Below are positions 22,216 through 33,440 of a stretch of 36,785 nucleotides of DNA, piece after piece; the first letter of the stretch is position 1, and each line of letters begins with the position of its first letter. The position numbers were made by a program, and so were the translations under genes. A model generated the notes under the pieces. It saw nothing but the letters and a program-made list of their open reading frames with translations. It was not told where the DNA came from and did not search any database. The stretch lies in contig JBOZIK010000001.1 in assembly GCA_051453625.1 (NCBI GenBank), positions 19,633,337 to 19,670,121 of the forward strand. Direction: 5' to 3'. This DNA is from Welwitschia mirabilis (taxonomy: Eukaryota; Gnetophyta; Gnetopsida; Welwitschiales).

Positions 22216-22769
22216 AGATGTCTATCCTAAAAGTTCTGTGGAAATAGTATTCAAATAGTTCGCAAAATAGTTTCTAATGTGGAAATTTGATAAATAATTC
22301 TTCTATCAATTCATGTAGATGATTGTAAACACTTCAAAGATGCATTTAAGTACTAAAAATCATCATTCTTTTGAGATCTTTTAACAATTGAGGAATATTT
22401 CTCTCTCTTTAATAAAATTTCACAATAATTCTTCAAATGTAAAAATCCTTTCCTTGAAGCTTTAAAGATTGTTAATCTCTAATCAAGTTCCTCAAATATA
22501 ACTCAAATTATGTCCTATTCATTGAAAAAGCTTCCAGTGCATTATCTTTTATAAAAATGAGTGTATTTGATGATCAAAGAAATCTAAAATTGAAGAATGA
22601 ATCATGATCAAGCTTACAACCTTAAAGATATTGAAGAATCTATAGTGAAGTAAGCATGAGTCTCTTAATCAAAATTGAGGCACAAGTGAAGCAACAAAAA
22701 ATTGAGTCTTCGATCCAATAGTATTTCATTCATCTTTTCCAAGAGGTATCAGTCCTTTTTTCACCCATG

Positions 22770-22786
22770 CATGTACAACCTTTTAT
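22770..22786 (-). promoter_or_regulatory. Possible LTR TATA box
   Basis: The minus strand reads ccaattataaaaggttg, about 40-50 bases after cccacattgattagg. Position and wording fit a Copia LTR promoter. Confidence 0.45.
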
Positions 22787-22870
22787 AATTGGAGTGGATA
22801 GCATTCCATTCCACCTAATCAATGTGGGATGACTCTCTTTGCTTTTTCTTAAAACATGTTTTCCTATAAC

Positions 22871-23712
22871 CTATGTTGGCATTATACAAGAATAAAACCT
22901 ATTTAACTAATTGAAACAAAGGCACACATTAATCAAAACAACAAATACAAAGCAATGATGGTCACATTAGACCACATATTATGACATTTAACTCAAAAAT
23001 TTCTATTAACTCTAGAGAGAACTAAGGATTTCTATTGAGTTTAACCATAATTCTTAACATGTAAGTCATGAAAATCATCATGCCCTTCACAAATAGTGGT
23101 ATACAAAGATCTTGTGATTATGAAAAATGTCTAATGGTTCTTGAATTAAGAAATAAATTAAGATAATAAATTTGACATGATCACATCTTCATTATCAAGA
23201 TGACATTATATAGTTTCCATCGACCATTACCTAACATTATAAAATATGCAACTTATTAGTCTTTAATGTTAGTTATCTACCATCTTGCGCTTCAAGGATA
23301 ATATTTTGCTTCTCATTCTTTTCTTCTTCCATGTGTTTTGTTTTCTCAATGGAATGAATACATTAAACATGATGCAACTCCCAAGATATAACACATTAGT
23401 GACCCACCAACACTCTAATATTAAACATGCATTTTATTCTCCTTTGAAATGTTTGACTTGAAAACACTAGTTCTTTCCTCTTTTAATGTAGTAATCTAAG
23501 TAATCTTGTTTGTTTGATTTTTGGGCTAATACCCAAGTTGTACAACTTTAAACACTAAATAATGAAGTCCTTTTAAATATTCTAAAAGTGATTATGAGCA
23601 AGATCATCGGTCATAATTAAAGACAACGTATTTCTCACAGCACAAAGAAACACATTCATTTGTTTTAGAGACTTCTTTGACTCCAATTTGTTGTGATGAC
23701 CAAGACATATTC
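22871..23712. other. AT-rich flank and 3' region of the AHP gene
   Basis: Nothing recognisable in 22871-23430. The part 23430-23712 lies downstream of the AHP stop codon on the minus strand and should hold its 3' UTR. A minus-strand aataaaa near 23431-23437 is a possible poly(A) signal, though plant signals are loose. Confidence 0.45.
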
Positions 23713-24824
23713 TCAGTAGACTGGAAGTGGCCCCCCTGCCAACAAAATGTTGTGCTCCATCTGCATGCATTAATAAACACAGAAAAACCTGCAAATCAAT
23801 AGATACCAAATGAAACCCACAAATATGAAAAAGAAAACATCTAATCCATCTAACATGAAGCAACTCTTGCAGTTTGCTCTTCAACACGAAGTACTCATTC
23901 TTCAGCTGTTGCAGACACTCCAGGCAACTGTTCACATGCAGATGAACAAGCCACTGCTTTTAATTATTTGGTTCAGCGATTGCAGAAGGAAATAGGACAT
24001 AAACGTTATACTGCAATTGCAGTAAACGAAAAATAGAATTTTGAGATGACACGCAAGTACCCAGAACGGTTTCTGTGATCACAGAAGATCCGGAAAGCAA
24101 TGCAGACGTTCTTTACTCTCTGGGCTCCTATGCTGTTCGATTCATTTATTCTCGTTAGTTGCTCTTCAAAGTAAAAAAACAGCCACCCAGAAGCTTATTC
24201 ATTCTTATTAATAGTCTAAACAAGCTACCAAACATGACTATTTTAAACGATGTATGGAACTGAAACTGGTACTGAGTTTACAGTATGAAGCTGGAGTGAA
24301 AGACTTTTGAGGATATATTGCGCAGAAGAAATGACACTGAAGAAGAATGTACACCTGGAACTGCTTCCTGTAAACTGATGGAGATGCACGTCCATCCTCT
24401 TGTAATCCACATCTTCTTTGTCTCTGAACATAATCACCACAAGCACAGACGTAATTTGCAAGAATTGAATTAGATACAGAAAGGAAAACAGTCTAGAGAG
24501 GCATCAGACATACAGAAGAGTGGCCATGTTGCAGAGAAGTTTCTCAGAATCACGAAAGAAAAGGGATAAAACTTCCAAAATGAAATCAGGATCTGAATCA
24601 TCTCGCAGTTGCTGAAGCTGATTAAAATGGTCGTCAAGAAATCCCTGCAACACCATACCCAGAGACCCAATAAGCAGTAACCCACCAAGAATTCAACCAT
24701 GACTCATGCACCAAAACCAGTTCAAGAAAAAGAAAAGCAAATTGCAGACCTGCTGGAAAAGAGAGCTAATGAATTGGAGAAGCCGCTTCTGCAACGTTAG
24801 GACTTCTCCGCTGCAGCACATCAT
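23713..24824 (-). CDS. AHP: Histidine-containing phosphotransfer protein (AHP/HPt), six exons
   Basis: AHPs pass phosphate from cytokinin receptor histidine kinases to nuclear response regulators. Exons on the minus strand: 24824-24750, 24644-24514, 24423-24355, 24132-24061, 23927-23855, 23760-23713. All five introns (105, 90, 222, 133, 94 nt) are GT-AG, and the joined frame is 468 nt, 155 residues, the usual AHP size. The product has LQKRLLQFISSLFQQ, GFLDDHFNQLQQL (26-38), DSDPDFILEVLSLFFRDSEK, the phospho-site HLHQFTGSSSS (His84), IGAQRVKNVCIAFR, CLECLQQLKNEYF and a C-terminal AGGPLP. The start ATG is chosen because an in-frame TGA lies 15 bases upstream and no upstream ATG lies after the TATA box. 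Odd point: Thr87 replaces the Lys normally found in HQ-x-K-G-S-S, so phosphotransfer may be altered. Exon count matches typical Arabidopsis AHP genes as I recall them. Reading on through intron 5 leaves 90 further open codons. Confidence 0.95.
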
Positions 24825-24929
24825 GGCTTCTCTCAAAATTCAGACAAAATACTTGTTGATATTACCAGAAATGCTAAATTGGGCTCAAGCCTTGAAAATT
24901 TCAGGTAAAGGAGGATCCACTGCCCGCTC
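24825..24929 (-). other. 5' UTR and start region of the AHP gene
   Basis: About 105 bases between TATA box and start codon, with no ATG on the minus strand. Transcription would start some 25-35 bases after the TATA box, giving a 5' UTR of roughly 70-80 bases. Confidence 0.6.
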
Positions 24930-24935
24930 TTTATA
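24930..24935 (-). promoter_or_regulatory. TATA box of the AHP gene
   Basis: The minus strand reads gggtataaagagcggg, a good plant TATA box 106 bases before the ATG, in a locally GC-richer stretch. Confidence 0.7.
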
Positions 24936-25064
24936 CCCATCCATCTCTCTTAAAATAAAGGAATTACACCAAATATAACATGTTGCAGAGACTGTTGTAT
25001 ATTTTACGGAAACTTTCAGAGGCATGCAAGACACTAAAGGCTTAAGTCTTAGAACCCATATAAT

Positions 25065-25166
25065 AAAACCCTAGAAAATCCTTTAAATAACAGACCTAAA
25101 AAACTTCAGGCAACAAAACCCTAGAAAAGCTTTTGAAAGAGAAACGCTAAAAAATTTGAGGCAACA
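25065..25166 (-). repeat. Two-unit tandem repeat in the AHP promoter with telo-box-like motifs
   Basis: Unit 1 is 25065-25114 and unit 2 is 25115-25166. Each begins with the exact 14-mer aaaaccctagaaaa and ends with a ctaaaaaa(c/t)tt-aggcaac type string. Identity over the unit is about 75 percent by eye. The aaaccctag core is close to the plant telo-box (AAACCCTAA), common in promoters of genes active in dividing cells. It lies 240-340 bases upstream of the AHP start. Confidence 0.7.
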
Positions 25167-25624
25167 GATGATCAGAGGCCTCTCAGGGCATGCGAATTTC
25201 AGAAATCGAGAGAGTTGCAGGAAGAGATGAGAGCAGTCAGACAAACATCTCATCTGCCCACAAAATGTTTCTCTCTCATAACATAATCATCACTCTTCCA
25301 GACCTGTTACTACCCTTTTTTAAATAAATTTCTTGATTCTTACTAATCTATTATGATACCATGAAATTATACACCATGAAATTGATAATACTGAAACTAT
25401 TTAAACAAGAAAAAGAAAGTGAAATGCTAAATTTCATGGCGTTGTTTATGATAGAAGTATGATGTGGTCATGAATGGTATAGGAGCTTCCCATCTGTGAT
25501 GTCAATGTGTTGTCACCAATTCTTGGCTTTCCTTTGGAAAATGTGGGTAAGTTTAAGGTAACTATCATTATGTCTTCTAATTGGGTACTCATATTATGTG
25601 TAGTTGAGTAACATTGACCACCTC

Positions 25625-25641
25625 AAACCCTAAACCCTAAA
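25625..25641 (+). repeat. Short interstitial telomere-type repeat
   Basis: aaaccctaaaccctaaa: two full CCCTAAA units, the Arabidopsis-type plant telomere sequence. Too short to show a fusion point; works equally as a double telo-box. Confidence 0.85.
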
Positions 25642-26408
25642 TTCCCTTTTCCAAGACAAAGATTACTATACTCTGTCTCTCTCTTATTTCATCGAAATTA
25701 ACCCCCTTTGTCTAGTGGTGGAGTAACTCTTTCCTTGTCCTTATGTGGTGCCTTCTTTTTTCACTTTACTTTTACAATTTCTCCCATGTCATGATTGCAT
25801 GGCCATTAACAAATGAAGATATAGTATTCTTGTCTAGCATTATCCTTGGGATTGAAGAATGCTTTCCTCTTGCCTATGATATATTATGAGAATAGAGGTG
25901 GTAGGATGGTCTTTCATAACATTTACAAAAAGTGTATTAAGACTTTACTTTTAATATTAGTTAGCAACCGTATAAATTTGTTTAGTTGTAAAACTTACCT
26001 TTTAAAAAAATGTTAAAATATGATGACATAAAGGGGGAAAATATTTATTGTAACTAAAGTTAACAAAGAAATTTTTCCTTGTAAAATAAATTTTTTACTT
26101 TGTTTATTTTCATTTTCTTTAATAATTCCTCATCTTATATTAAAAATGTTAAGGGAAGCACAAAGGGAAGTTCGGTTTGAAAACCTAAATAGAGTCAGAA
26201 TATGAAAAAAGAAAATTAATATTTTTATTGCATTTTTTGAACCATATGCCATATAAACAAAAAGAGGTAGAGATCACAATTGGGCAAGCAATGTTCTGTT
26301 TTTTTCAAATATTATAAATATGAGAGATTTTAGTCAAATAGTTAAATAGATAACTTAATTTTAAAATTCAAGTAAATCGGTCATTCCTTTGGTAATGGTT
26401 TATAGTAG

Positions 26409-26454
26409 GGGTAAGCTAGTAGGGCAAGCTTCTAACAAGGGTAAGCTAGTAGGG
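26409..26454. repeat. 30-bp period tandem repeat
   Basis: The 16-mer gggtaagctagtaggg occurs at 26409-26424 and again at 26439-26454. No known function. Confidence 0.85.
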
Positions 26455-28999
26455 GTAAGATCCTTCATTGCATTCCAACAAACTATACTTTACCATACCA
26501 TACATAATATGAATGATGCATTCATATAGCCACTACCATCAAACCGTTACAAACCTAGTGATAATTGGTCTTTTTCATTTCTAATACCAAGGAACATATT
26601 TATATTATATTCAAAACTAATAATAATAGAAACATTATCAATTTGAACATAAGGAATTCTAATCATGAAGATTAGACCTAGTAGATGTAGATTTTTAAAT
26701 TAGGAGTAAATAATGTAACCTATCTTTAGATCTATGTGTTAATAATGGATATTCATCATTAAAATCCGGCTTTATTTTGAAAGAAATTTTGATCCTTTTC
26801 TACCATTTTCAATACATTTAAATTTGCATTTTGTTTATTCATATATAGTCAATCATTTATCTAAAAATCTAGGATTCCTTCTCTAGCTTATTAAAGAAAG
26901 ATGATTGAGGTTTTAAAAAAACTTTATAAGTTAAATCTTCCCCTCTCAATTAAAGTACTCATGTGTCTATATGCAAAGAGAAAATGATGGACTAGGATTT
27001 AAGGTGAAATATTTAAATCATTCTAGAAATGTCTATGAAAGTCCGCATGTTATGAAGGCCTACAATTTAAAATTTCTTAAAAATTAAGAGATTAGTGAAA
27101 GAGTTATAGGTATGTAGATATTTATTAAAAATAGAAATGATAACAAAAAGATAATTTTAAATTTGTAGAAGTTTAGAGAACTCTTTCTCCTTATCTATTG
27201 GATTGAAAAGTAATTAGTTGAAAAAATATAATAATTTGTCAATACAATTCCTTTCCTTCTTAGCATGAGCAAGTAAGGTATATTTTATAAACACCTTTGG
27301 AAATGTGGTTGGAAAAATTATAAATCAGTGTTAGTTTTAGAAATTTCACAAATAAAAAATGTTTTAAAATTCATTTTTACATGATAAAGAAACATAAAGT
27401 TCTCCTCAATGATCTTAAACATTTAGCTAAACAAAGGTATCATTTTAACATGCATGAAATGTAAATATTTCTTTGTACCATTTACTTTCTTAGCTTTTCT
27501 AACAATTTCAAAAAAAGAGCAATTTAAGATTTTATTTGAAAGTAATATCTAGTACAATCTATTTGTAATCCTATTTTGCATGAATACAATGAAGGATAAA
27601 AATTAAAAAATAAATTATATTTTAAGAGTGTAAGCTTATTTTTTTAATTCAATTTTCTTGTTGCTTCATTTTTGGCTATCCTTCTATGATGAAGAAGTTT
27701 AAATTAAACTTTTATCATGCTAAGATGATCCAACATTTCTTTTTCTTCTATTTCTTAAAATTCTATGTTTCATAAAATGGAGCCTTTTACTTTTCAAAAC
27801 CTTCAAACAGTCCTAAGGTATGAAGGGAAGAAATTGAATATAGGATTTCTTTGTACCTAATACAACTCATGTTTTGAAGAGATAAGATTCTTGTTGTTAG
27901 TAGTGCACTACCTACTATAGAATCAGAATTTAAATTTTTCCAAGAAATATAAAACTATTTTACTTTTTTTTTAAGTAAGAAGTTAATTCATGGAAAACTA
28001 TACCATATTCACTAAGTTCACGAGTTTTCTTAGTTGGATTTAAAACCCATTAGTGGTATCTACATGTATGGGAGTTATTATAAAATTTCAAGCCTTACTT
28101 ATAATTTGGAACTTATACTAAGTGCACTTTAGTTACATAAGTAGAACCATAAGCCCACCCACACACTATAGGACTTATGCATGCTAAAGCTTAGAACTTA
28201 TGAACTTGGTTAGACCAACTACATTATGTATTAGATTTTATGTACCTTATTTTAGTTATCCTCACTTAGAAATTTTTATTTTTATTTCTTTCTAGCTTCT
28301 TTTTACCCCTTTATTTTCTCTTCTTCACTTATATTTTAATTTAACCCAAAAATTGTTTAATAGAAACATTGATTATGCATAACTATTCTAAGATAGTTAT
28401 AATGAAATGAAATTGAAAATAAATTTCATTAGCTTGATACATAATATAGTTGTTTAATTCATTTTATAAGATCTTAGTTTTAATATTTAGATTTGTGTCC
28501 TCTTTCATATGAAGTTATCCATGTATTTAAAACACATTTAACATACACTTTAGCATCTTCAATATGGATCATAAATAAGAACTAATAATTTGAAAGCTAG
28601 TTTCTAGGCCAACAAGGATGACTCATGTGTTTTCACCTGGTTAAGAAAACTAGTTATGTTAATAAGTGTGGTATAGTTTTATATGAATTAAATTCATATA
28701 AAAATAAAAATAAAATAGCTAACTAAATAGATATTTTATAATGTTGATAAATGATCCCATGGATCTATTAGATGACAAAAAAATAAATGGCATGAACTTG
28801 AAAATTTACATCATTTTATATGTATATGTAAATGGCATGAACTTAGAATGCTAGAAATTTATGATAATATAAGCTCACATAGTCCTTTAAGCTAAAAAAT
28901 TAATAACTTTAAGTGACAAAATAAATTAACTAAATTATTGATCTTACTATTCTTATTTTTTCATATTAGGATGTCAAGCTTAAAATTTTGAGTAATTAG

Positions 29000-29240
29000 A
29001 TTTCATTCTTAGGAGTACAACCATCATAATTACCTAAATTAATGATATGATTACATTAGTGGCCTTATAATATGCTAATGAGGTCATTTAGATATTTGAA
29101 CTCATGACATGCTAAATGAAGGATTCCTAAAAACTTATTTAATAACACCCAAGGCCTTATAATATGCTAATTAGATCGCCTAAATATTCAAATCCACAAG
29201 CTTCCAAATAGAATGTAAGTGTTTTATTAGTTTGACTACC
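29000..29240 (-). mobile_element. Two tandem SINE-like units
   Basis: The strings at 29061-29079 and 29153-29171 are identical (ggccttataatatgctaat), 92 bases apart. On the minus strand each unit has a B-box-like element (gagttcaaatatc, and gatttgaatattt), and the second begins ggtagtcaaactaataaaac, resembling a decayed Pol III A-box head. This fits a tRNA-derived SINE dimer but could be another short repeat. Confidence 0.45.
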
Positions 29241-29555
29241 ATTTCATTAGCTTATTTTCATATGTGATTTTATTTTTGTAAAGTTAAATATAAGACAATG
29301 TTCATCTTCAACATTATTTTAATATGAAGTCTATAAATATATTTATTAAAAAAATTGAATTTATGATCTCACTTAAGTTTTTGCAATGGTGAGATCTTAT
29401 TTTCATTTTATTAATCTAGGGATGAAGTCATAAAGGAATAACTAAGAAGCATAATTTTTTATTTCTTTCTTTTTAATATACTAGTAAAACATTTTTAGAA
29501 AATTTATTAGTGGTAGAGTGTATTCAATGGATGTAAAATTCAAAATTTTAATGAT

Positions 29556-29704
29556 TGTGTCTCCCCCATAAATGCAACCACCATAATTGTTCAATTAAAT
29601 AATTTAATTACACATATGACCTTTTAGTGTTTTAAGCAAGGTAACCAAATGTTTGAATTCATAATCACATAAATAAAGGAAAAGTGCCCCACTAGTTAGA
29701 CTAC
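29556..29704 (-). mobile_element. SINE-like copy
   Basis: The minus strand starts gtagtctaactagtggggca (29704-29685). That is close to the head of plant tRNA-derived SINEs (GGTCTAGTGGTTGGGGCAC-like). A B-box-like gaattcaaacat follows about 35 bases later, then a body ending in ggtggttgcatttatggggg. The body resembles 29000-29130. A further weak copy may lie near 29840-29960. Confidence 0.5.
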
Positions 29705-29960
29705 TATTACATTATCATTGGTAGATATTAGAAGATTGCAAGCACATCTAATTTAAAAAAAAAATTCTTCAAATTCCAAGGGTATTAATTTAACTTCTAA
29801 AACCATAATATCATGTTATGTTTATTATTTTACTTTGAATTCATCACGACTCCCCAATAAAACTTCTCAATTATTTGCTAATTAAGATCCTAAACTAGAT
29901 AACCACATAGAACAATTGGTTTAATAATAGCATGAAAAAGGTACCTTGCCTTTACATATT

Positions 29961-32580
29961 CCAGAGTTGGGGTTTTATAATCATCACAATTATGAGTGTG
30001 ATCAACAGCATTCCTAGCTATTACTCATACTCTTGAATATTTTCATATTTAACACTTAAAATACAATAGCTTCTTGAGAAATATAATTGTCTCATTTGTA
30101 ATTACTAAGATACTTTCAAACTAGGTGCTTCGAGGACAAAATAATTTCATTTTACATGTTTTTTTAATTACAAAATCAAACACTAGTGTTTCATGTAGTA
30201 AAGATCATACTTTTAATCTTTAAGGTTGATTGTCTCTTAGACATGTATTAGAGATATGTCTTGTCTTTAATAATTTAAGCTATTCTTAGCATACAACATA
30301 CACTAGTATAGGGTACAATCCAAACATTGTAAACTAGTGAAGTAAATAAAGGAATGTTAGAAAATTAATTCATTTAAAAGAAAAGGGCACATTAATATTT
30401 TTGATATTTTTAGCAACTAAAGAAAAAAATTAACAATGTAAATGGTAAGATGGAACGTAATGTCATGGAAAAAAGCATGCAATAGAAATGAAAAGTGTGC
30501 ATGCTTAAACTGGGCTATGATTGTATTTTATATTAATGTATGATAATGTAAAATCATCCTAGGGATATAAATATTGTGTGTCTAAACCTAAATTTTAACA
30601 AATAACATTAAGACTTCCATTATAATATAGTCCCAGTTATTGTTCTCCCTCTAGGATACATATTTAAGAGTTATTAGTGAAATAAATACAAAGCCCTGTT
30701 ATAAAGCTTACAAAGAGAGAGAAAGTGTGCTCTTAACCAATAAAGAGACTTAGGAATGAAAAATAGCTTTAAACATTGAGAATAATCATCTTAATAATAA
30801 CATGAGATTCCATTCCATAACATATGAATTGCTCTTTGATTAATGCATGAATCATGTCAAGCATCCATTAGCTCAATCATAATGCCATAGCCTTATTTAC
30901 CATACTAGTAATGGTGTTATCTCCAAGCCATATTAGCCTTGATACCTACTCCAAAAGCATGAAAAGTAGAAAAACTCTTCCTAAAGATCATCAATTAAAA
31001 GTAAATGATGAAACTAAGAGAGAAGCATAAAGAATCACTTAAGAGTAATTCTAAACTAAACATCCTTTGACATAAATCAAGAATTAAAAGTATAAAATAA
31101 TAACTATAACTTAAACTTAATAAATTAAATAAATTTAAATCAGCCTTTATTACATAATAATAGTAAAAGAATACATCAAAGAAGAAATTATCAAACCAAA
31201 GCTTGAGATGTTGTGCTAGTTTTAAGAACTAGACTATTTCCAACAAGGGAAAATTAGAAAAAGTACATAATGAAAGTTTGACCATTACAAAAGCATTATC
31301 CAATACCTAACCTAATCATTCACTGGATAATATACCAAAAGATTATGAAATAAGATGCTATGACCTATTTATACATTGATAAATTAAGATTATGTTTTTG
31401 GCAGTTTGGTGTTAATAGTAAAGTTTGGAACCTCAACTAATGTCGTAAACTATTACAATAGGTTCTAGGAGATAAAACATATAGGAACGTAACTATGAAA
31501 TTAACTTTCTCAGAATTAGAGGTGCTATAGTTGCAAGTAATTTTTTTTACCATTGTTTTATAGATAATCAACTTTAGTCTTGAATTAAAGCTGTTTTTTA
31601 TAACTAAAACCTTAATAAGTCAACCAATAAATGCATAAAATTAGTCATCATAATAAAATTAGCATAAGTTAACATAAAATTATTTAAAACATTAAATTAA
31701 TGACTTAACTAATGCTAAGATAACCTAAGTCACTTGAAATAAATCTCGAATTTTGCATGTTAACACACACATCAACCAACCATTTTTTAATTCCTTAGTA
31801 AAAAGTTTGATAAAAATGAATAACATGGAAAAATTTATATGTTAAATCATTTAAGTAAGATGAATGATGAAATTATTTAAAAAATTTTCGCCAAAGTTTA
31901 ATCTTAATCAAAATTAGTCTAAAGAATAAGGCACTAAAAATAAAATCTAAGTGCAAATGCTACTTTCCCTAATCAAAAATTAAATTTTTCCTACAAGTTG
32001 ATAAGATGTAAAGTTGATCATATAATGAAGATAATTTTAAATGGTAAAAATAATGCATAATACTAAAATTCAAAAGATAACGCATCAAAGTACAATAAAA
32101 ATTATTATGTCTCAAGCAAATTATAGGAAAAATTACAATGCAACCTATACTAAAAAGTGCATTAAAAAAGCAATGTCAAACTAACTCTTGCTAAAAATAG
32201 CCACATAGTCCACATCAAATTATGATAGAAATGCAAAGGTGTATGAAGAAGGAAATAGACAGGTGAAAGCAAGAAAAGTAAAAACTAAGTGAACATGGAT
32301 AAATATCATAGATGCCATAGAAAATGTGGAAGAAAAACGTAACAAACAGTTTCTTAGTTGTATACTAACGAACCACGAATTACAAGGCAGTGAACATAAG
32401 ATTGTATTATAAAGAATGAAGAGAGTCAACTAGAAAAGGTGGTAACGCTATCTAGGACTAATGAAGGTAATGGTTAAAATGTGAAAGAAAGTTTTAGCTC
32501 ATGCATAGATGGATGTTAGATAGAATGTAGGACATAGACATTAATAACTAAGTGTGAAAATAAGAAAATATGATGAAACA
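29961..32580. other. AT-rich gene-free stretch
   Basis: No coding region, RNA gene or recognisable transposon domain. A minus-strand open frame at 32220-32429 has no features of a real protein beyond hydrophobic runs expected from AT-rich DNA. Confidence 0.55.
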
Positions 32581-33169
32581 GTGAAAAGAATGACTTTATT
32601 ATAAGTAGTAGGCTATTACAGTAATGAAGAGTTCATACATTACAAAGTCACTATGATGCATCTACTAGCATAAGAATGGATGAAAGAGTACAAACTAAAG
32701 TGGTGATGAATGTCTAACTAATTGATCACCTATTAGAGAGGACTTGCTCAAGTTTGAAATTAATATCATTTTACTCATGTGCTATTTCCTTTTTCTTGTA
32801 AGATATCATTTTTATGTTTCTCTAGAACTTTAGTATCCACATAGTTTATTTTCATAACACCTTTTTTCAAAATTGACTCACTAGAAGTGGAAGAAGAGGA
32901 TTGAGGAGGATGAGAAGAAGAATAAAAGGGGGGTTAAAAAGACTCATCCATGGGCTGTTTTCCCTTTCTTCTTATAGGAGGACAAGAAGAAGGTGGATGA
33001 AAACAAAAAAGAGTGGGATCTTAAGGTTTTTTTCCTTCTTCTTCTCATTGTTATTCTTATTTCTATTGTTTCCTTGGGACCTAATCTTTATTTTTGCACT
33101 TTAAAACTTATGATATTTTCTTAGAGATAATGGTTTTGATATTAGATCTATTCCTAGTATCATATTCTT

Positions 33170-33440
33170 AGGTGGAGTGAAGGGTGTTATGGAGAAGACC
33201 TAAAATGAGACAAGAAAGGGTAAGCTACTCTCATGGGCTACTTAGTTAATAATGGTTTTAACTATGAATTTGGCCATATCAAAGGGTTGATTTTTTTGGA
33301 TGATTCTAATCTCATGGGCTACTTAGTTGATAATGGTTATAACTATGATTTTGGCCATATCAAAGGGTTGATTTTTTTAGATGATTCTAATGAGATCTAT
33401 ATCGCTAATATATGCATTGATAACATGAAAGGAATATAAT
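33170..33440 (-). pseudogene. Downstream ORF remnant of Gypsy relic B
   Basis: Homologous to 16540-16760 of relic A. The coding sense is judged to be minus, by analogy with relic A and with the integrase. It contains an 81-bp tandem duplication that relic A lacks. Confidence 0.5.
33231..33392. repeat. 81-bp tandem duplication
   Basis: 33231-33311 and 33312-33392 are about 91 percent identical by eye. The unit is 27 codons long, so it keeps frame on either strand. On the plus strand it reads as a repeated peptide with GHIKGLIFLDDSN, but this is opposite to the element's coding strand. Confidence 0.9.

Larger units (their letters stand above)
21086..22870 (-). mobile_element. 5' part of a Ty1/Copia element (LTR, PBS, gag)
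   Basis: Minus-strand order: LTR-like region (about 22870-21915) with a cccacattgattagg motif and a TATA box near its start, a primer binding site (21914-21903), then a gag of the UBN2 type (21815-21100). No Copia protease, integrase or RT follows; a Gypsy RT begins instead. LTR borders are approximate because I could not identify clean TG/CA ends. Confidence 0.68.
25170..28990. other. AT-rich gene-free stretch
   Basis: 25170-25260 is still GC-richer and may be distal AHP promoter. After that I see no coding region, RNA gene or transposon domain. It contains a telomere-type motif (25625) and a small tandem repeat (26409). Confidence 0.55.

Noticed and set aside
23810-23995. Plus-strand 61-codon open frame
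   Set aside because: Antisense to AHP exon 5 and its flanking introns.
24243-24700. Two minus-strand open frames (24243-24461 and 24470-24700) as separate genes
   Set aside because: They are partial readings over AHP exons 2 and 3 extended into introns. The spliced model explains them better, and the second is partly in the wrong frame.
24706-24978. Plus-strand 90-codon open frame opposite AHP exon 1 and its promoter
   Set aside because: Antisense to a well-supported exon, 5' UTR and TATA box; no protein features.
25625-25641. Ancient telomere fusion site
   Set aside because: Only two CCCTAAA units; too short to tell from a telo-box.
32220-33104. Possible small genes at 32220-32429 (minus) and 32901-33104 (plus)
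   Set aside because: The second lies over the decayed Arg/Ser/Pro-coding linker of Gypsy relic B on the other strand, and the first lies in featureless AT-rich DNA next to it.
33233-33439. A small repeat protein on the plus strand (27-residue repeat)
   Set aside because: The same block in relic A is coded on the minus strand, and no promoter or start context supports plus-strand translation. Kept only as a repeat.
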